A stretch of DNA of 64,000 nucleotides. Origin: Terrabacter sp. Root85. Lineage in GTDB: Bacteria; Actinomycetota; Actinomycetes; Actinomycetales; Dermatophilaceae. Shown here piece after piece: positions 25,480 through 33,478 of the stretch. A program made the position numbers and the translations under genes. The notes beneath the pieces were generated by a model that saw only the letters and a program-made list of their open reading frames with translations, ran no database searches and was not told the DNA's origin. The stretch's first letter is position 1, and each line of letters starts with the position of its first letter. Where the stretch lies: the NCBI RefSeq assembly GCF_001429185.1, contig NZ_LMIW01000015.1, positions 1 through 64,000 on the forward strand, given 5' to 3'.

Positions 25480-26580
25480 CTACGCGAGCAGCCTGCTCCA
25501 CGTGTTGGAGCCCACGACCGCATCGGCGTCGAGGGCGTGGGCGGTCTGGAAGGACTTCACGGCCGAGACGGTGCCCGGGCCGAACGCGCCGTCGACCGTG
25601 ACGGCATACCCCTGCGCGGTGAGCGCGGTCTGGACCCCGCGCACCGCGTCGGAGGTCTGGTCCTGGCTGCACGTGACCGCCAGGGGCGCCTCCCACGTCG
25701 CGCGGCCGATGACGCCGTCGGCGGTCAGGCCCTCGGACTGCTGGAAGGACACGACCACCGCCCTGGTGCCCGAGCCGAAGGCGCCGTCGACCGTGACGGC
25801 GCGGCCCGAGTGGCGCAGCAGGTACTGCGCGGTCGTGACCCGGAACCCGCTGTTGCCCTGCTGCAGCGTCGGCCACGTGCGTGTCGGCGCCGGCGGCGGG
25901 TTGCTCGTGCCGAGCCGGGCCGCCACCTCGGAACGCAGCTGGGGGAGCTTGGCGTAGAAGGCGTCTCCCGGGCACTCGGTGTCGAGGAAGTCGCGGTGCC
26001 CGTAGATGTCCTCCGGCCCCAGGCCGTACGCCTGGCACAGGTAGGCGCAGAGCGTGACGAGCGCGTTCCACTGTGCCGCCGTCGGCAGGGCCGTCGTGTA
26101 GGTGCCCTCGTTCTCGATGCCGATCGACGTCGGGTTCTGCCCCGTGCAGTGGGCGCCGAGGGGGAAGACGGTGCTCGACCCCGACCCCAGCCCCTCGATC
26201 GACCGGTGGCGACCCTCCATGGCGTAGCCGCCGCGGCTGATCGTGAACTGCTGCCCCGAGTCGATCCAGCCCCGGGCGAAGTGCCACTGCTGGATGTTGC
26301 GGGCGAGGGAGTATGCCGCCGACTGGGAGTAGTCGGTCGTGTTCGCCGAGGCCGTGTGGTGGACGAGGATCTTCTGCGGTGGCCCGGTCATGCTCACCGT
26401 GCCCGTCGCCGGCTGGGCGCCCCACGTCGCGCACGACGCGATCGTCGGGCGGGCGACGGCCGTGACGGCCGCGTTCGAGGGAGCCGCCTTGGCGACCCCG
26501 AGGGCTCCCGCCGCGCCGACGCCGAGCGCGCCGACGAGGAGGGAGCGACGACCCAGGGCGGGAGCGGGGTTCACCGTCAC
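25480..26580 (-). CDS. secreted N-acetylmuramoyl-L-alanine amidase (PGRP/amidase_2) with two peptidoglycan-binding domains
   Basis: 366 residues. A twin-arginine signal (GRRSLLVGALGVGAAGALG) suggests Tat export. The amidase domain (about 45-220) has zinc ligands in ILVHHTAS and YGHRDFLDTECPG (His and Cys), and SIGIENEGTY with a probable catalytic Glu. Two PG_binding_1 domains follow (about 235-295 and 300-366). It cuts the bond between MurNAc and L-Ala in peptidoglycan. GTG 26580 overlaps the stop of the M15 gene (GTGA); GTG 26574 is an alternative. Middle gene of the wall-hydrolase unit. Confidence 0.9.
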   Translation of the reverse strand: MTVNPAPALGRRSLLVGALGVGAAGALGVAKAAPSNAAVTAVARPTIASCATWGAQPATGTVSMTGPPQKILVHHTASANTTDYSQSAAYSLARNIQQWHFARGWIDSGQQFTISRGGYAMEGRHRSIEGLGSGSSTVFPLGAHCTGQNPTSIGIENEGTYTTALPTAAQWNALVTLCAYLCQAYGLGPEDIYGHRDFLDTECPGDAFYAKLPQLRSEVAARLGTSNPPPAPTRTWPTLQQGNSGFRVTTAQYLLRHSGRAVTVDGAFGSGTRAVVVSFQQSEGLTADGVIGRATWEAPLAVTCSQDQTSDAVRGVQTALTAQGYAVTVDGAFGPGTVSAVKSFQTAHALDADAVVGSNTWSRLLA

Positions 26581-27326
26581 CAGCCCGCGCACGCGTCGGC
26601 GTCCCAGGCGATGCTCGTCCGGATGTCGACGTGGGCGTGGTCGTCGTGCGCCGGGTAGCCCGGTCCGAAGATGCCACCGAAGCCGGCGTAGCGCGCCTGC
26701 TTGGCGATGCTGCAGATCGAGGTCGCGCTGTCGCCGGGGACGAGGTCGAGGGCGCCGCCGCTCAGGTGCACGCTGTTGCTCGCGCCGCCGACGGAGGCGT
26801 TGCACGCCGAGTCGCGGTAGCCCGATGTCACCTTGAGTGGGTGGTCGCCGAGCTGGTGGCGCAGCGCCTCGGCCCGCCACAGGGCGCGCTTCATGTTCTC
26901 CTTGTTGGCCGCTGTGCCGGTGAACCCCCGGCCGCAGTTGTCGCTCGCCTCGGCGTAGGTGAAGTGGAGCGGCGTGCAGTCCGGGTCCTGCAGGGCGTAG
27001 ATCTTCGAGAAGGTCGCGGGGCCGGCGATGCCGTCCGCGGTGAGGCCGTATGCCTTCTGGAAGTTGGCGACGGCCGTCTTGGTCTGTGCCCCGAAGGAGC
27101 CGTCGATGCCCATGACCTGGCCGCGCGGCACCCAGCCGGCGACGCGGATCTGCAGCTGCGTGACGTCGGCTCCCGAGGTGCCGGAGCTGAGGGTGCGGGG
27201 CCACGAGTAGCACTCGTCGGCATGGGCGGCCGGGGCCGTGGCGGTCACCGTGGCCGTCGCGACGCCGAGGCCTCCGAGAGCGAGGGCGACGGCGGCGATG
27301 ACATGGGTCAGTCGGTTCCTGCGCAT
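26577..27326 (-). CDS. secreted zinc D-Ala-D-Ala carboxypeptidase-like M15 peptidase with N-terminal peptidoglycan-binding domain
   Basis: 249 residues. Sec signal 1-36 (cut near AHA-DE); PG_binding_1 about 42-105 (GIDGSFGAQTKTAVANFQ); then an M15 domain with SVHLSGGALDL (H-x6-D zinc ligands) and DHAHVD near the end (final His ligand), as in the Streptomyces albus G carboxypeptidase. It trims stem peptides of peptidoglycan. Several cysteines suggest disulfides. AAAGGGA lies upstream of ATG 27326. First gene of the three-gene unit; its stop overlaps the amidase GTG. Confidence 0.9.
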   Translation of the reverse strand: MRRNRLTHVIAAVALALGGLGVATATVTATAPAAHADECYSWPRTLSSGTSGADVTQLQIRVAGWVPRGQVMGIDGSFGAQTKTAVANFQKAYGLTADGIAGPATFSKIYALQDPDCTPLHFTYAEASDNCGRGFTGTAANKENMKRALWRAEALRHQLGDHPLKVTSGYRDSACNASVGGASNSVHLSGGALDLVPGDSATSICSIAKQARYAGFGGIFGPGYPAHDDHAHVDIRTSIAWDADACAGW

Positions 27327-27434
27327 GCGATGTCCCTTTCGTGAGTTGCCTGTTCCTGCACGTCGAGACTGGCGGAGGCGCGCGGCAGGCGCGCGCCGAG
27401 AGCATGGGGAGCACTCCCCATCGCGCCGGACCAT

Positions 27435-27772
27435 GCCCCTCGACGTCGCCCCTCGACGTCGCCCTCAACCTCGTCGCCGGACTCGTCGGCCTCGATCGCC
27501 CTGCGCGAGCGCGACGGATCAGCGAGCGTCTCGGCGGCACCCGACGCGCGGGGTCGCGATGGCCGCAGTCGACCTCGGCGTCATGCTGCGCGACACCGGC
27601 GAGCTCGCTGAGGCACGCACCCATCTCGAGCGGAGCGTCGCCATCTTCCACGACATCGCCGACCGGGCCGGGCTGACCGAGGCCCTGGAGGAGCCTGGGT
27701 CGCCGCGCGGAGGCCGAGCAGCACTGGCACGCGGCGCTGCGGATCCACGTGCGGCGTGGTGAGCGGCGTCGC
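27435..27772 (+). pseudogene. frameshifted fragment of a TPR-containing protein
   Basis: Three consecutive frames give one plausible protein: ALNLVAGLVGLDRPAR...ISERLG, then AAVDLGVMLRDTGELAEARTHLERSVAIFHDIADRAGL, then LGRRAEAEQHWHAALRIHVRRG. The middle and last parts are tetratricopeptide repeats as at the C-terminus of AfsR- or LuxR-type ATPase regulators. A 13-bp tandem duplication at 27435-27447/27448-27460 is a likely frame-breaking event, and a second shift falls near 27690. No start, promoter or full domain remains. Confidence 0.65.
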
Positions 27773-27774
27773 CG

Positions 27775-28070
27775 GCGCTCGCGACGTACTCGCCGGCAAT
27801 CCACACGATGCTGCCGTCGACCGCGGCGGCGCCGTAGTCACCCCACCGGGTGCGCGGCGGGTTGCCCTCCTGGGCCTTGTAGCTCGTGAACCCGTCGTCA
27901 GTGGCCTGGCCCGCCGCGGCGACGGAGATGGGCCCGGTGCCCACGAGGGCGTCGATGGCGGCATACCCGGCGCTCAGTACGTCGTCGCGTCGGTGTAGCT
28001 GAACGCCATGACCCCACGACCGCTCGGCGTGGCGCCGACGGCCGGGTAGGTCAGGTCGGCGCCGGGTCAC
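27775..28070 (-). pseudogene. frameshifted remnant of a secreted protein
   Basis: On the minus strand one frame reads PGADLTYPAVGATPSGRGV then FSYTDATTY and stops; the next frame continues AGYAAIDALVGTGPISVAAAGQ and later RTRWGDYGAAAVDGSIVWIAGEY. Together they look like the C-terminal part of a secreted actinobacterial protein with a GDYGAA-V-DG pattern (sialidase or beta-propeller-like, not identified further). The frame break is near 27975. No intact start or end is visible. Confidence 0.55.
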
Positions 28071-28137
28071 TCGGCCTTGCACCCAGCACTCTGGCACCCA
28101 CCCGCTGCGCCTGTCCACGAAGATCGCCCGGTCCACC

Positions 28138-28749
28138 TCATCCCCCGACGGGCACCACCTCCGTGGCCCGCTCGATGACGTGGTCGACGATGCCGAACTC
28201 CACGGCCTGCTGGGCCGTCAGCACCTTGTCCCGGTCGGTGTCGAGGCGGAGCTGGTCGACCGACCGGCCGGTGTGGTGGCTCAGCACCTCCTCGACCTGC
28301 GCGCGCACCCGCAGGAGCTCGTCGGCCTGCAGCGCGAGGTCGCTCACCGTCCCCTGTCCGCCCGCGGACGGCTGGTGCAGCAGGACCCTCGAGTGACGCA
28401 GGGCGAAGCGGCGTCCCGGCTCCCCCGCCGCCAGGAGCACCGCGGCGGCGGAGGCCGCCTGCCCGAGGCAGTACGTCGCGACCGGGGCCTGGACGAGCTG
28501 CATCGTGTCGTAGACGGCCATGAGCGCCGTGAACGAGCCGCCCGGGCTGTTGACGTAGAGCGACACCTCCCGGTCGGGAGCGACGTAGGAGAGGTGGAGC
28601 AGCTGGGCCATGACGACGTTGGCGACGCCGTCGTCGATCTCGGTGCCGACGAAGATGATCCGTTCCTGGAGCAGCCGGCTGTAGATGTCGAAGCTGCGCT
28701 CCCCCGCCGGGGTGCGCTCGATGACGTACGGGATCGTGTAGCTGCTCAC
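28138..28749 (-). CDS. clpP: ATP-dependent Clp protease proteolytic subunit, ClpP4-like
   Basis: A 203-residue Clp[10 protein letters not shown] is the oxyanion strand, the catalytic Ser lies in [11 protein letters not shown], His in [10 protein letters not shown] and Asp in TDRDKVL. The usual AASMGA around the serine is changed to AASAAA. GTG 28749 overlaps the stop of the upstream clpP (GTGA). The pair is not followed by clpX, unlike the housekeeping clpP1P2 locus, so it most likely corresponds to the accessory clpP3P4 operon of Streptomyces. It should form hetero-oligomeric chambers with its partner and work with ClpX or ClpC. Downstream lie only pseudogene remnants. Confidence 0.9.
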   Translation of the reverse strand: MSSYTIPYVIERTPAGERSFDIYSRLLQERIIFVGTEIDDGVANVVMAQLLHLSYVAPDREVSLYVNSPGGSFTALMAVYDTMQLVQAPVATYCLGQAASAAAVLLAAGEPGRRFALRHSRVLLHQPSAGGQGTVSDLALQADELLRVRAQVEEVLSHHTGRSVDQLRLDTDRDKVLTAQQAVEFGIVDHVIERATEVVPVGG

Positions 28750-29354
28750 CGCAGTCCCACCTTCCGCTCGGCACCGCCGGGGCGGACGTCCGCGAGGGAG
28801 CTGACGACATGGTCGACGATGCCGTATGCCGCCGCCTCCTCCGCACTGAACCAGCGGTCGCGCTCGCTGTCGCGGGTGATCTGCTCGACGGTCTGTCCCG
28901 TGTGCTCGGCCTGCAGCTCGTTGACCCGGCGCTTGACCGCCTTGAGGTTGGCGGCCTGGACCTCGACGTCGGCGGCCGTCCCCTGGATGCCCGCGGACGG
29001 CTGGTGCATCATGATCCGCGCGTTGGGCAGGGCGAAGCGCTTGCCGGGCGTGCCCGCGCCGAGGATGAACTGGCCCATCGAGGCCGCGAACCCCACTGCG
29101 AGAGTGGAGACGTCGTTGGGGATGAGCCGCATCGTGTCGTAGATGGCCAGGCCCGCGGTGACGGAGCCGCCGGGACTGTTGACGTAGAGGCTGATGTCGG
29201 CGCGCGGGTCGCGGGCCGAGAGCAGGAGCAGCTGGGCCGTGATCCGGTTGGCGATCGGGTCGTCGACCTCGGCCCCGAGGACGATGATCCGCTGGTGGAG
29301 CAGCTGCATCGACAGCTGGTCGTCCAGCGGCGAGGGCGTGAGTGGTTCGGTCAT
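28746..29354 (-). CDS. clpP: ATP-dependent Clp protease proteolytic subunit, ClpP3-like
   Basis: A 202-residue ClpP with canonical motifs: [13 protein letters not shown], catalytic Ser in [11 protein letters not shown], His in [14 protein letters not shown], Asp in [11 protein letters not shown]. Short N-terminus, no long propeptide. GGGAG lies a few nt before ATG 29354; a CACGCT box 6 nt upstream could be a weak leaderless -10. Upstream are a perfect TCTGCC-N3-GGCAGA (PopR-type) and a CGC-N5-GCG (ClgR-type) box, about 49 and 64 bp from the start, well placed for activation. First gene of a two-gene operon. Confidence 0.92.
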   Translation of the reverse strand: MTEPLTPSPLDDQLSMQLLHQRIIVLGAEVDDPIANRITAQLLLLSARDPRADISLYVNSPGGSVTAGLAIYDTMRLIPNDVSTLAVGFAASMGQFILGAGTPGKRFALPNARIMMHQPSAGIQGTAADVEVQAANLKAVKRRVNELQAEHTGQTVEQITRDSERDRWFSAEEAAAYGIVDHVVSSLADVRPGGAERKVGLR

Positions 29355-29395
29355 GCTCCCAGCGTGGCCCGGCCGCCCTCCCATGGGAGTCCCGC

Positions 29396-29410
29396 TCTGC
29401 CACGGGCAGA
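29396..29410. promoter_or_regulatory. PopR-type box TCTGCC-ACG-GGCAGA before clpP
   Basis: A perfect TCTGCC-N3-GGCAGA palindrome. This is the sequence I recall as the PopR recognition site of the Streptomyces clpP3clpP4 operon. Its centre is 49 bp upstream of the clpP start. Confidence 0.7.
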
Positions 29411-29412
29411 TT

Positions 29413-29423
29413 CGCCGACAGCG
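29413..29423. promoter_or_regulatory. ClgR-type box CGCCGACAGCG before clpP
   Basis: Matches CGCYNANRGCG at all fixed positions and is flanked by TT and TA as in the box before the ClgR/PopR-like gene at 24010-24020. It directly abuts the PopR-type box and a GGCATACGCT decamer on the minus strand. Confidence 0.65.
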
Positions 29424-29482
29424 TATGCCGCCCTGCCGATATCCGTTGGCGCGCGCCGTCCCCGGGCACCACGATGGGCGGC

Positions 29483-30031
29483 ATGGCCGGAAAGACGTAT
29501 CCCGACATGTGGGTCGACCCCGAGGACGACCCGCGGTCGCAGGAGTCACTCCTCGGGGACGAGCGCACGACCCTGCTCGACTACCTCGTGAACTACCGCC
29601 TCACGCTGGAGCTGAAGTGCTCCGATCTGACGGCCGAGCAGCTCGCGACTCGCTCGGTGCCGCCGTCGACGATGTCGCTGCTCGGACTCGTGCGCCACCT
29701 CGCCCAGGTCGAGCAGACGTGGTGGCGGCGCGTCATGGCCGGGGAGGACACGCCCTACCTCTATCGCCGGGCCGACGACCGCGACGCCGACTTCACCGGT
29801 GCCGTCGGCGAGGACGCCGTCGTCGCGGAGGCCTGGGCTCGCTGGCGCGAGGAGACGGCCAACGGCGACGCCTTCGTGGCCGACGCGGAGTCGCTCGACC
29901 TCGTCAGCCTCGACCCGACGAACCCGATCAACCTGCGCGAGGTCCTCGTCCACCTCATCGAGGAGTACGCCCGTCACTGCGGTCACGCGGACCTGCTCCG
30001 CGAGTGCGTCGACGGCGCCACCGGCCAGTGA
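29483..30031 (+). CDS. DinB superfamily protein (DUF664)
   Basis: A 182-residue four-helix bundle protein of the DUF664 branch: [44 protein letters not shown] and the C-terminal [23 protein letters not shown]. The three histidines ([23 protein letters not shown]) form the expected metal site. Family members act as metal-dependent thiol transferases (bacillithiol/mycothiol S-transferase relatives). ATG 29474 is an alternative start 3 codons earlier; neither has a clear Shine-Dalgarno. A second DUF664 gene lies at 57871-58413. Confidence 0.85.
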   Translation: MAGKTYPDMWVDPEDDPRSQESLLGDERTTLLDYLVNYRLTLELKCSDLTAEQLATRSVPPSTMSLLGLVRHLAQVEQTWWRRVMAGEDTPYLYRRADDRDADFTGAVGEDAVVAEAWARWREETANGDAFVADAESLDLVSLDPTNPINLREVLVHLIEEYARHCGHADLLRECVDGATGQ

Positions 30032-30056
30032 CGCGCTAGATGACATGATCTGACGC

Positions 30057-31703
30057 ATGGATGCCGACGTCGTCGTCGTAGGAGCCGGCTTGGCCGGACT
30101 CGTCGCCACCGCCGAGCTCGCCGACCGCGGCAAGAGGGTCGTGCTCGTCGACCAGGAGGGCGAGCAGTCGCTGGGCGGTCAGGCCTTCTGGAGCTTCGGC
30201 GGGCTCTTCCTCGTCGACAGCCCCGAGCAGCGGCGGATGGGGATCAAGGACAGCCTCGAGCTCGCGACGCAGGACTGGCTGGGTTCGGCCCAGTTCGACC
30301 GGGACGAGGACTTCTGGCCGCGCAAGTGGGCGGAGGCATACCTCCACTTCGCCGCCGGCGAGAAGCGCTCGTGGCTCCATGAGCAGGGCCACCGGCTCTT
30401 CCCCGTCGTCGGCTGGGCCGAGCGCGGTGACGGCCGGGCCGACGGCCACGGCAACTCCGTGCCGCGCTTCCACATCACGTGGGGCACCGGCCCGGGTCTC
30501 GTCGAGCCGTTCGAGCGACGGGTCCGGGCAGCCGTGGCGAGCGGGCGGGTCTCCTTCGCCTTCCGTCACCGCGTCGACGAGCTCGTCGAGACGGCTGGCA
30601 CGGTCACCGGCGTACGCGGTCGCCTCCTCGCGCCCGACGGCGTCGACCGGGGTCGGCCGAGCAGCCGCGAGGAGGTCGGCGACTTCGAGATCACGGCCCA
30701 GGCCGTCATCGTGACGAGCGGCGGCATCGGCGGCGACCACGACCTCGTGCGCCGCGCCTGGCCCGAGCGGCTCGGCTCGCCGCCGGCCCGGATGGTGGCC
30801 GGCGTCCCCGCGCACGTCGACGGCCGGATGCTCGGCATCACGCAGTCCGCCGGCGGCAACATCATCAACCCCGACCGGATGTGGCACTACACCGAGGGCC
30901 TGCGCAACTGGGACCCCGTGTGGGACAACCACGGCATCCGCATCCTGCCCGGTCCCTCGTCGCTGTGGCTCGACGCCCGCGGACGGCGCTTCCCGGCGCC
31001 CTACTTCCCCGGCTTCGACACCCTCGGCACCCTGGGCCACATCATGCGCAGCGGGCACGACTACTCGTGGTTCGTGCTGACCCAGCGCATCATCGAGAAG
31101 GAGTTCGCCCTCTCCGGATCGGAGCAGAACCCCGACCTCACGGGCAAGGACGTCAAGCAGGTCCTCGGGCGAGCCCGCAAGGGTGCACCTGCCCCCGTCG
31201 AGGCGTTCAAGCGGAACGGCGAGGACTTCGTCGTGGCCGACACGCTCGACGAGCTCGTCCGAGGCATGAACGCCCTCACCGGCGACGACCTCATCGACGT
31301 CGAGTCACTGCGGCGCACGATCGTCGCGCGTGACAACGAGATGGACAACGACTTCACCAAGGACGCCCAGGTCACCGCGATCCGCGGGGCGCGGAACTAT
31401 CGCGGCGACAGGCTGATCCGCGTCGCGACACCGCACAAGCTGCTCGACCCGAAGGCGGGTCCACTCATCGCGGTGCGTCTCAACATCCTGACCCGCAAGA
31501 CGCTCGGTGGACTCGAGACCGACCTCGCCGGCCGGGTGCTCCGCGCCGGCGGCGAGCCGCTGGCCGGGGTGTATGCCGCGGGCGAGGTGAGCGGCTTCGG
31601 CGGCGGGGGCATGCACGGCTACAACTCCCTCGAGGGGACCTTCCTCGGCGGCTGCCTCTTCAGCGGCCGCACCGCCGGTCGGTCGGTGGCCGCCGCACTC
31701 TGA
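30057..31703 (+). CDS. FAD-binding dehydrogenase (KstD / fumarate-reductase flavoprotein family)
   Basis: 548 residues. The N-terminal VVVVGAGLAGLVATAELA is the FAD dinucleotide-binding motif with ELADRGKRVVLVDQE completing the Rossmann beta-alpha-beta. A C-terminal GVYAAGEVSGFGGGGMHGYNSLEG closes the FAD site. It belongs to the actinobacterial group near 3-ketosteroid delta1-dehydrogenases (KstD2-like) and fumarate-reductase flavoproteins; no steroid genes are nearby, so substrate is open. The last 85 bp overlap the convergent MFS gene. Confidence 0.85.
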   Translation: MDADVVVVGAGLAGLVATAELADRGKRVVLVDQEGEQSLGGQAFWSFGGLFLVDSPEQRRMGIKDSLELATQDWLGSAQFDRDEDFWPRKWAEAYLHFAAGEKRSWLHEQGHRLFPVVGWAERGDGRADGHGNSVPRFHITWGTGPGLVEPFERRVRAAVASGRVSFAFRHRVDELVETAGTVTGVRGRLLAPDGVDRGRPSSREEVGDFEITAQAVIVTSGGIGGDHDLVRRAWPERLGSPPARMVAGVPAHVDGRMLGITQSAGGNIINPDRMWHYTEGLRNWDPVWDNHGIRILPGPSSLWLDARGRRFPAPYFPGFDTLGTLGHIMRSGHDYSWFVLTQRIIEKEFALSGSEQNPDLTGKDVKQVLGRARKGAPAPVEAFKRNGEDFVVADTLDELVRGMNALTGDDLIDVESLRRTIVARDNEMDNDFTKDAQVTAIRGARNYRGDRLIRVATPHKLLDPKAGPLIAVRLNILTRKTLGGLETDLAGRVLRAGGEPLAGVYAAGEVSGFGGGGMHGYNSLEGTFLGGCLFSGRTAGRSVAAAL

Positions 31704-32845
31704 CCGAGCGGCCCGCTCGCGGCGAGGAGGACGACGAGTCCCAGCGTCGCGAAGGCCGCACCCACCCAGAGCGGGGACGTCCAGCCGAGGCCGGCACTGA
31801 TGGCGAGGCCGGAGACCCAGACGCCGAGGAAGTTGCCGACGTTGAACGCGGCGATGTTGGCGGAGGACGCGAGCGTCGACGACCGTGTCGCGTGGGTGAG
31901 GACCCGCATCTGCAGTCCCGGCACCGTCGCGAAGCCGAAGAAGCCCATCGCGAGCAGCATCGCCGCCGAGCCGAGCATGCTGCTCGACAGCAGCGCGAAC
32001 GCGACGAGCGACACCGCGAGGGCGAGCGTCAGCACGACCAGCGTGCGGGTCAGGGTGCGGTCGGCCCAGCGACCACCGAGCAGGTTGCCCGCGAAGAGGC
32101 CGACACCGAAGAGGACGAGCAGCCACGGCACCGCCGACTCGTCGAAGCCGGTCACCCTGGTCAGCAGCGGCTCGACGTACATGAAGGCGCCGAACATGCC
32201 GCCGAAGACGAGGACGGTCATGGCGAGCGAGAACCACACCTGGCGGTTCCGGAACGCCTCGAGCTCGGAGCGCAGTGAGGTCTGCCGTCCGTCGGACGCG
32301 CCGGTGTCCGGCACGAGCAGCGCGATGCCGGCGGCCGCGACGACCCCGACGAGGGCGATGAGGGCGAAGGTCGCCCGCCAGCCCCACTGCTGCCCGACGA
32401 ACGTCCCGAGCGGCACCCCGAGGACGTTGGCGAGGGTGAGCCCACCGAACATGACGGAGATGGCTCCGGCGCGACGGTCGGCCGGGACGAGCGACGCCGC
32501 GAGGACCGACCCGATGCCGAAGAAGGCGCCGTGCGCGAGCGCCGCGACGACGCGACCGGCGAGCAGCATCCCGTAGCCCGTGGCGACGGCCGAGAGGGCG
32601 TTGCCGACGACGAAGAGCACCATGAGGGCGAGCAGGGCGCGCTTGGGCCGCCAGGCACCGAGGACCGGCGTCAGGCCGAGGGCACCGACGACGACCGCGA
32701 GGGCATAGCCGCTGATGAGGTAGCCGGCGATGGGGATGCTCACCCCCATGTCGGTGGCGACCGTGCTGATGAGGCCGGCGATGACGAACTCCGTCAGGCC
32801 GATGCCGAAACCTCCGAGGGCGAGGGCGATGAGACCGAGTGGCAT
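31619..32845 (-). CDS. MFS transporter, DHA1 (AraJ/Cmx-like)
   Basis: A 408-residue, 12-helix transporter. Helix 1 reads LGGFGIGLTEFVIAGL and helices 4-5 are followed by LGVPLGTFVGQQWGWRATF, the motif-C region of DHA1 exporters such as AraJ and chloramphenicol exporters. Divergent from a MarR regulator with a long inverted repeat between them, so expression is probably derepressed by a transported compound. The C-terminal 28 residues (Pro/Arg/Lys-rich) are encoded antisense to the conserved end of the KstD-like gene, which suggests late extension after loss of a stop. Confidence 0.87.
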   Translation of the reverse strand: MPLGLIALALGGFGIGLTEFVIAGLISTVATDMGVSIPIAGYLISGYALAVVVGALGLTPVLGAWRPKRALLALMVLFVVGNALSAVATGYGMLLAGRVVAALAHGAFFGIGSVLAASLVPADRRAGAISVMFGGLTLANVLGVPLGTFVGQQWGWRATFALIALVGVVAAAGIALLVPDTGASDGRQTSLRSELEAFRNRQVWFSLAMTVLVFGGMFGAFMYVEPLLTRVTGFDESAVPWLLVLFGVGLFAGNLLGGRWADRTLTRTLVVLTLALAVSLVAFALLSSSMLGSAAMLLAMGFFGFATVPGLQMRVLTHATRSSTLASSANIAAFNVGNFLGVWVSGLAISAGLGWTSPLWVGAAFATLGLVVLLAASGPLGQSAAATDRPAVRPLKRQPPRKVPSREL

Positions 32846-32906
32846 GGGTTTCCGTGTCCTTCCGAACAGGATGCGGGGCCGAACCGGGCCTCCATACCCT
32901 CGCCGG

Positions 32907-32961
32907 TATGCCGCGTGTGCAACTACTTGACCGCGGCGACGTTAGTTGCACACGCGGCATA
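32907..32961. promoter_or_regulatory. MarR operator candidate: 19-bp inverted repeat with 17-bp spacer
   Basis: TATGCCGCGTGTGCAACTA at 32907-32925 is exactly complementary to 32943-32961. A third, imperfect half-site (TTGCAAACGCGCGATAT, 32962-32978) follows in direct orientation and runs into the TATGAT -10 of marR. The array sits between the MFS and MarR starts. Confidence 0.8.
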
Positions 32962-32975
32962 TTGCAAACGCGCGA

Positions 32976-32981
32976 TATGAT
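32976..32981 (+). promoter_or_regulatory. -10 box TATGAT of the marR gene
   Basis: TATGAT ends 7 nt before ATG 32989 with no Shine-Dalgarno, predicting a leaderless marR transcript; it overlaps the third operator half-site. Confidence 0.55.
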
Positions 32982-32988
32982 GGTGCGC

Positions 32989-33471
32989 ATGGGTATCGAG
33001 GACTCCGCCGTCGAGGTGCGCGCCTCCGGGTGGCGCACCCTCGCCGCACTGCACGGCCACATCGACGGCGCCCTCGAGCGCGAGCTCGTGCGCCGGCACG
33101 AGCTGTCCGTCGTCGAGTTCACCGTGCTCGACGCCCTCTCGCGCCAGGACGGCTGGCACATGCGGATGAGCCAGCTCGCCCGCGCCGCCGCCCTGTCGTC
33201 GTCGGCGACGACCCGTCTCGTCAACCGGCTCGAGGACCGCGGCCTGCTGACCCGGGTGCTCTGCGCCGACGACCGGCGCGGCATCTACACCGAGCTCACC
33301 GAGGCCGGCTGGGCGCTCTACCGCGAGGCCGCGCCGACGCACGACGCGGTGCTCGAGGAGTCGCTCCAGAGCGCAGGCGAGCTGCCCGAGCTCGCGCCAC
33401 TCGTCGAGTTCCTGCATTCGCCCTCGGGCCGGCGCGGTGGCTCACGCCGCGCCCAGCCCGCCCGGGTCTGA
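32989..33471 (+). CDS. MarR family transcriptional regulator
   Basis: 160 residues with a winged HTH: LSVVEFTVLDALSRQDGWHMRMSQLARAAALSSSATTRLVNRLEDRGLLTR, wing CADDRRGIYTELTEAG. It is divergent from the MFS exporter, so it is likely its ligand-responsive repressor. ATG 32989 is favoured by the TATGAT box 7 nt upstream; ATGs at 32977 and 32980 are in frame but fall inside that box. The C-terminal tail (GRRGGSRRAQ) is basic. Confidence 0.9.
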   Translation: MGIEDSAVEVRASGWRTLAALHGHIDGALERELVRRHELSVVEFTVLDALSRQDGWHMRMSQLARAAALSSSATTRLVNRLEDRGLLTRVLCADDRRGIYTELTEAGWALYREAAPTHDAVLEESLQSAGELPELAPLVEFLHSPSGRRGGSRRAQPARV

Positions 33472-33478
33472 ACCGAGC

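Noticed and set aside
29378-29389. Palindrome CTCCCATGGGAG upstream of clpP
   Set aside because: Perfect 12-bp dyad but no known regulator fits; lies where the -35 should be, so kept only as a note beside the PopR/ClgR boxes.
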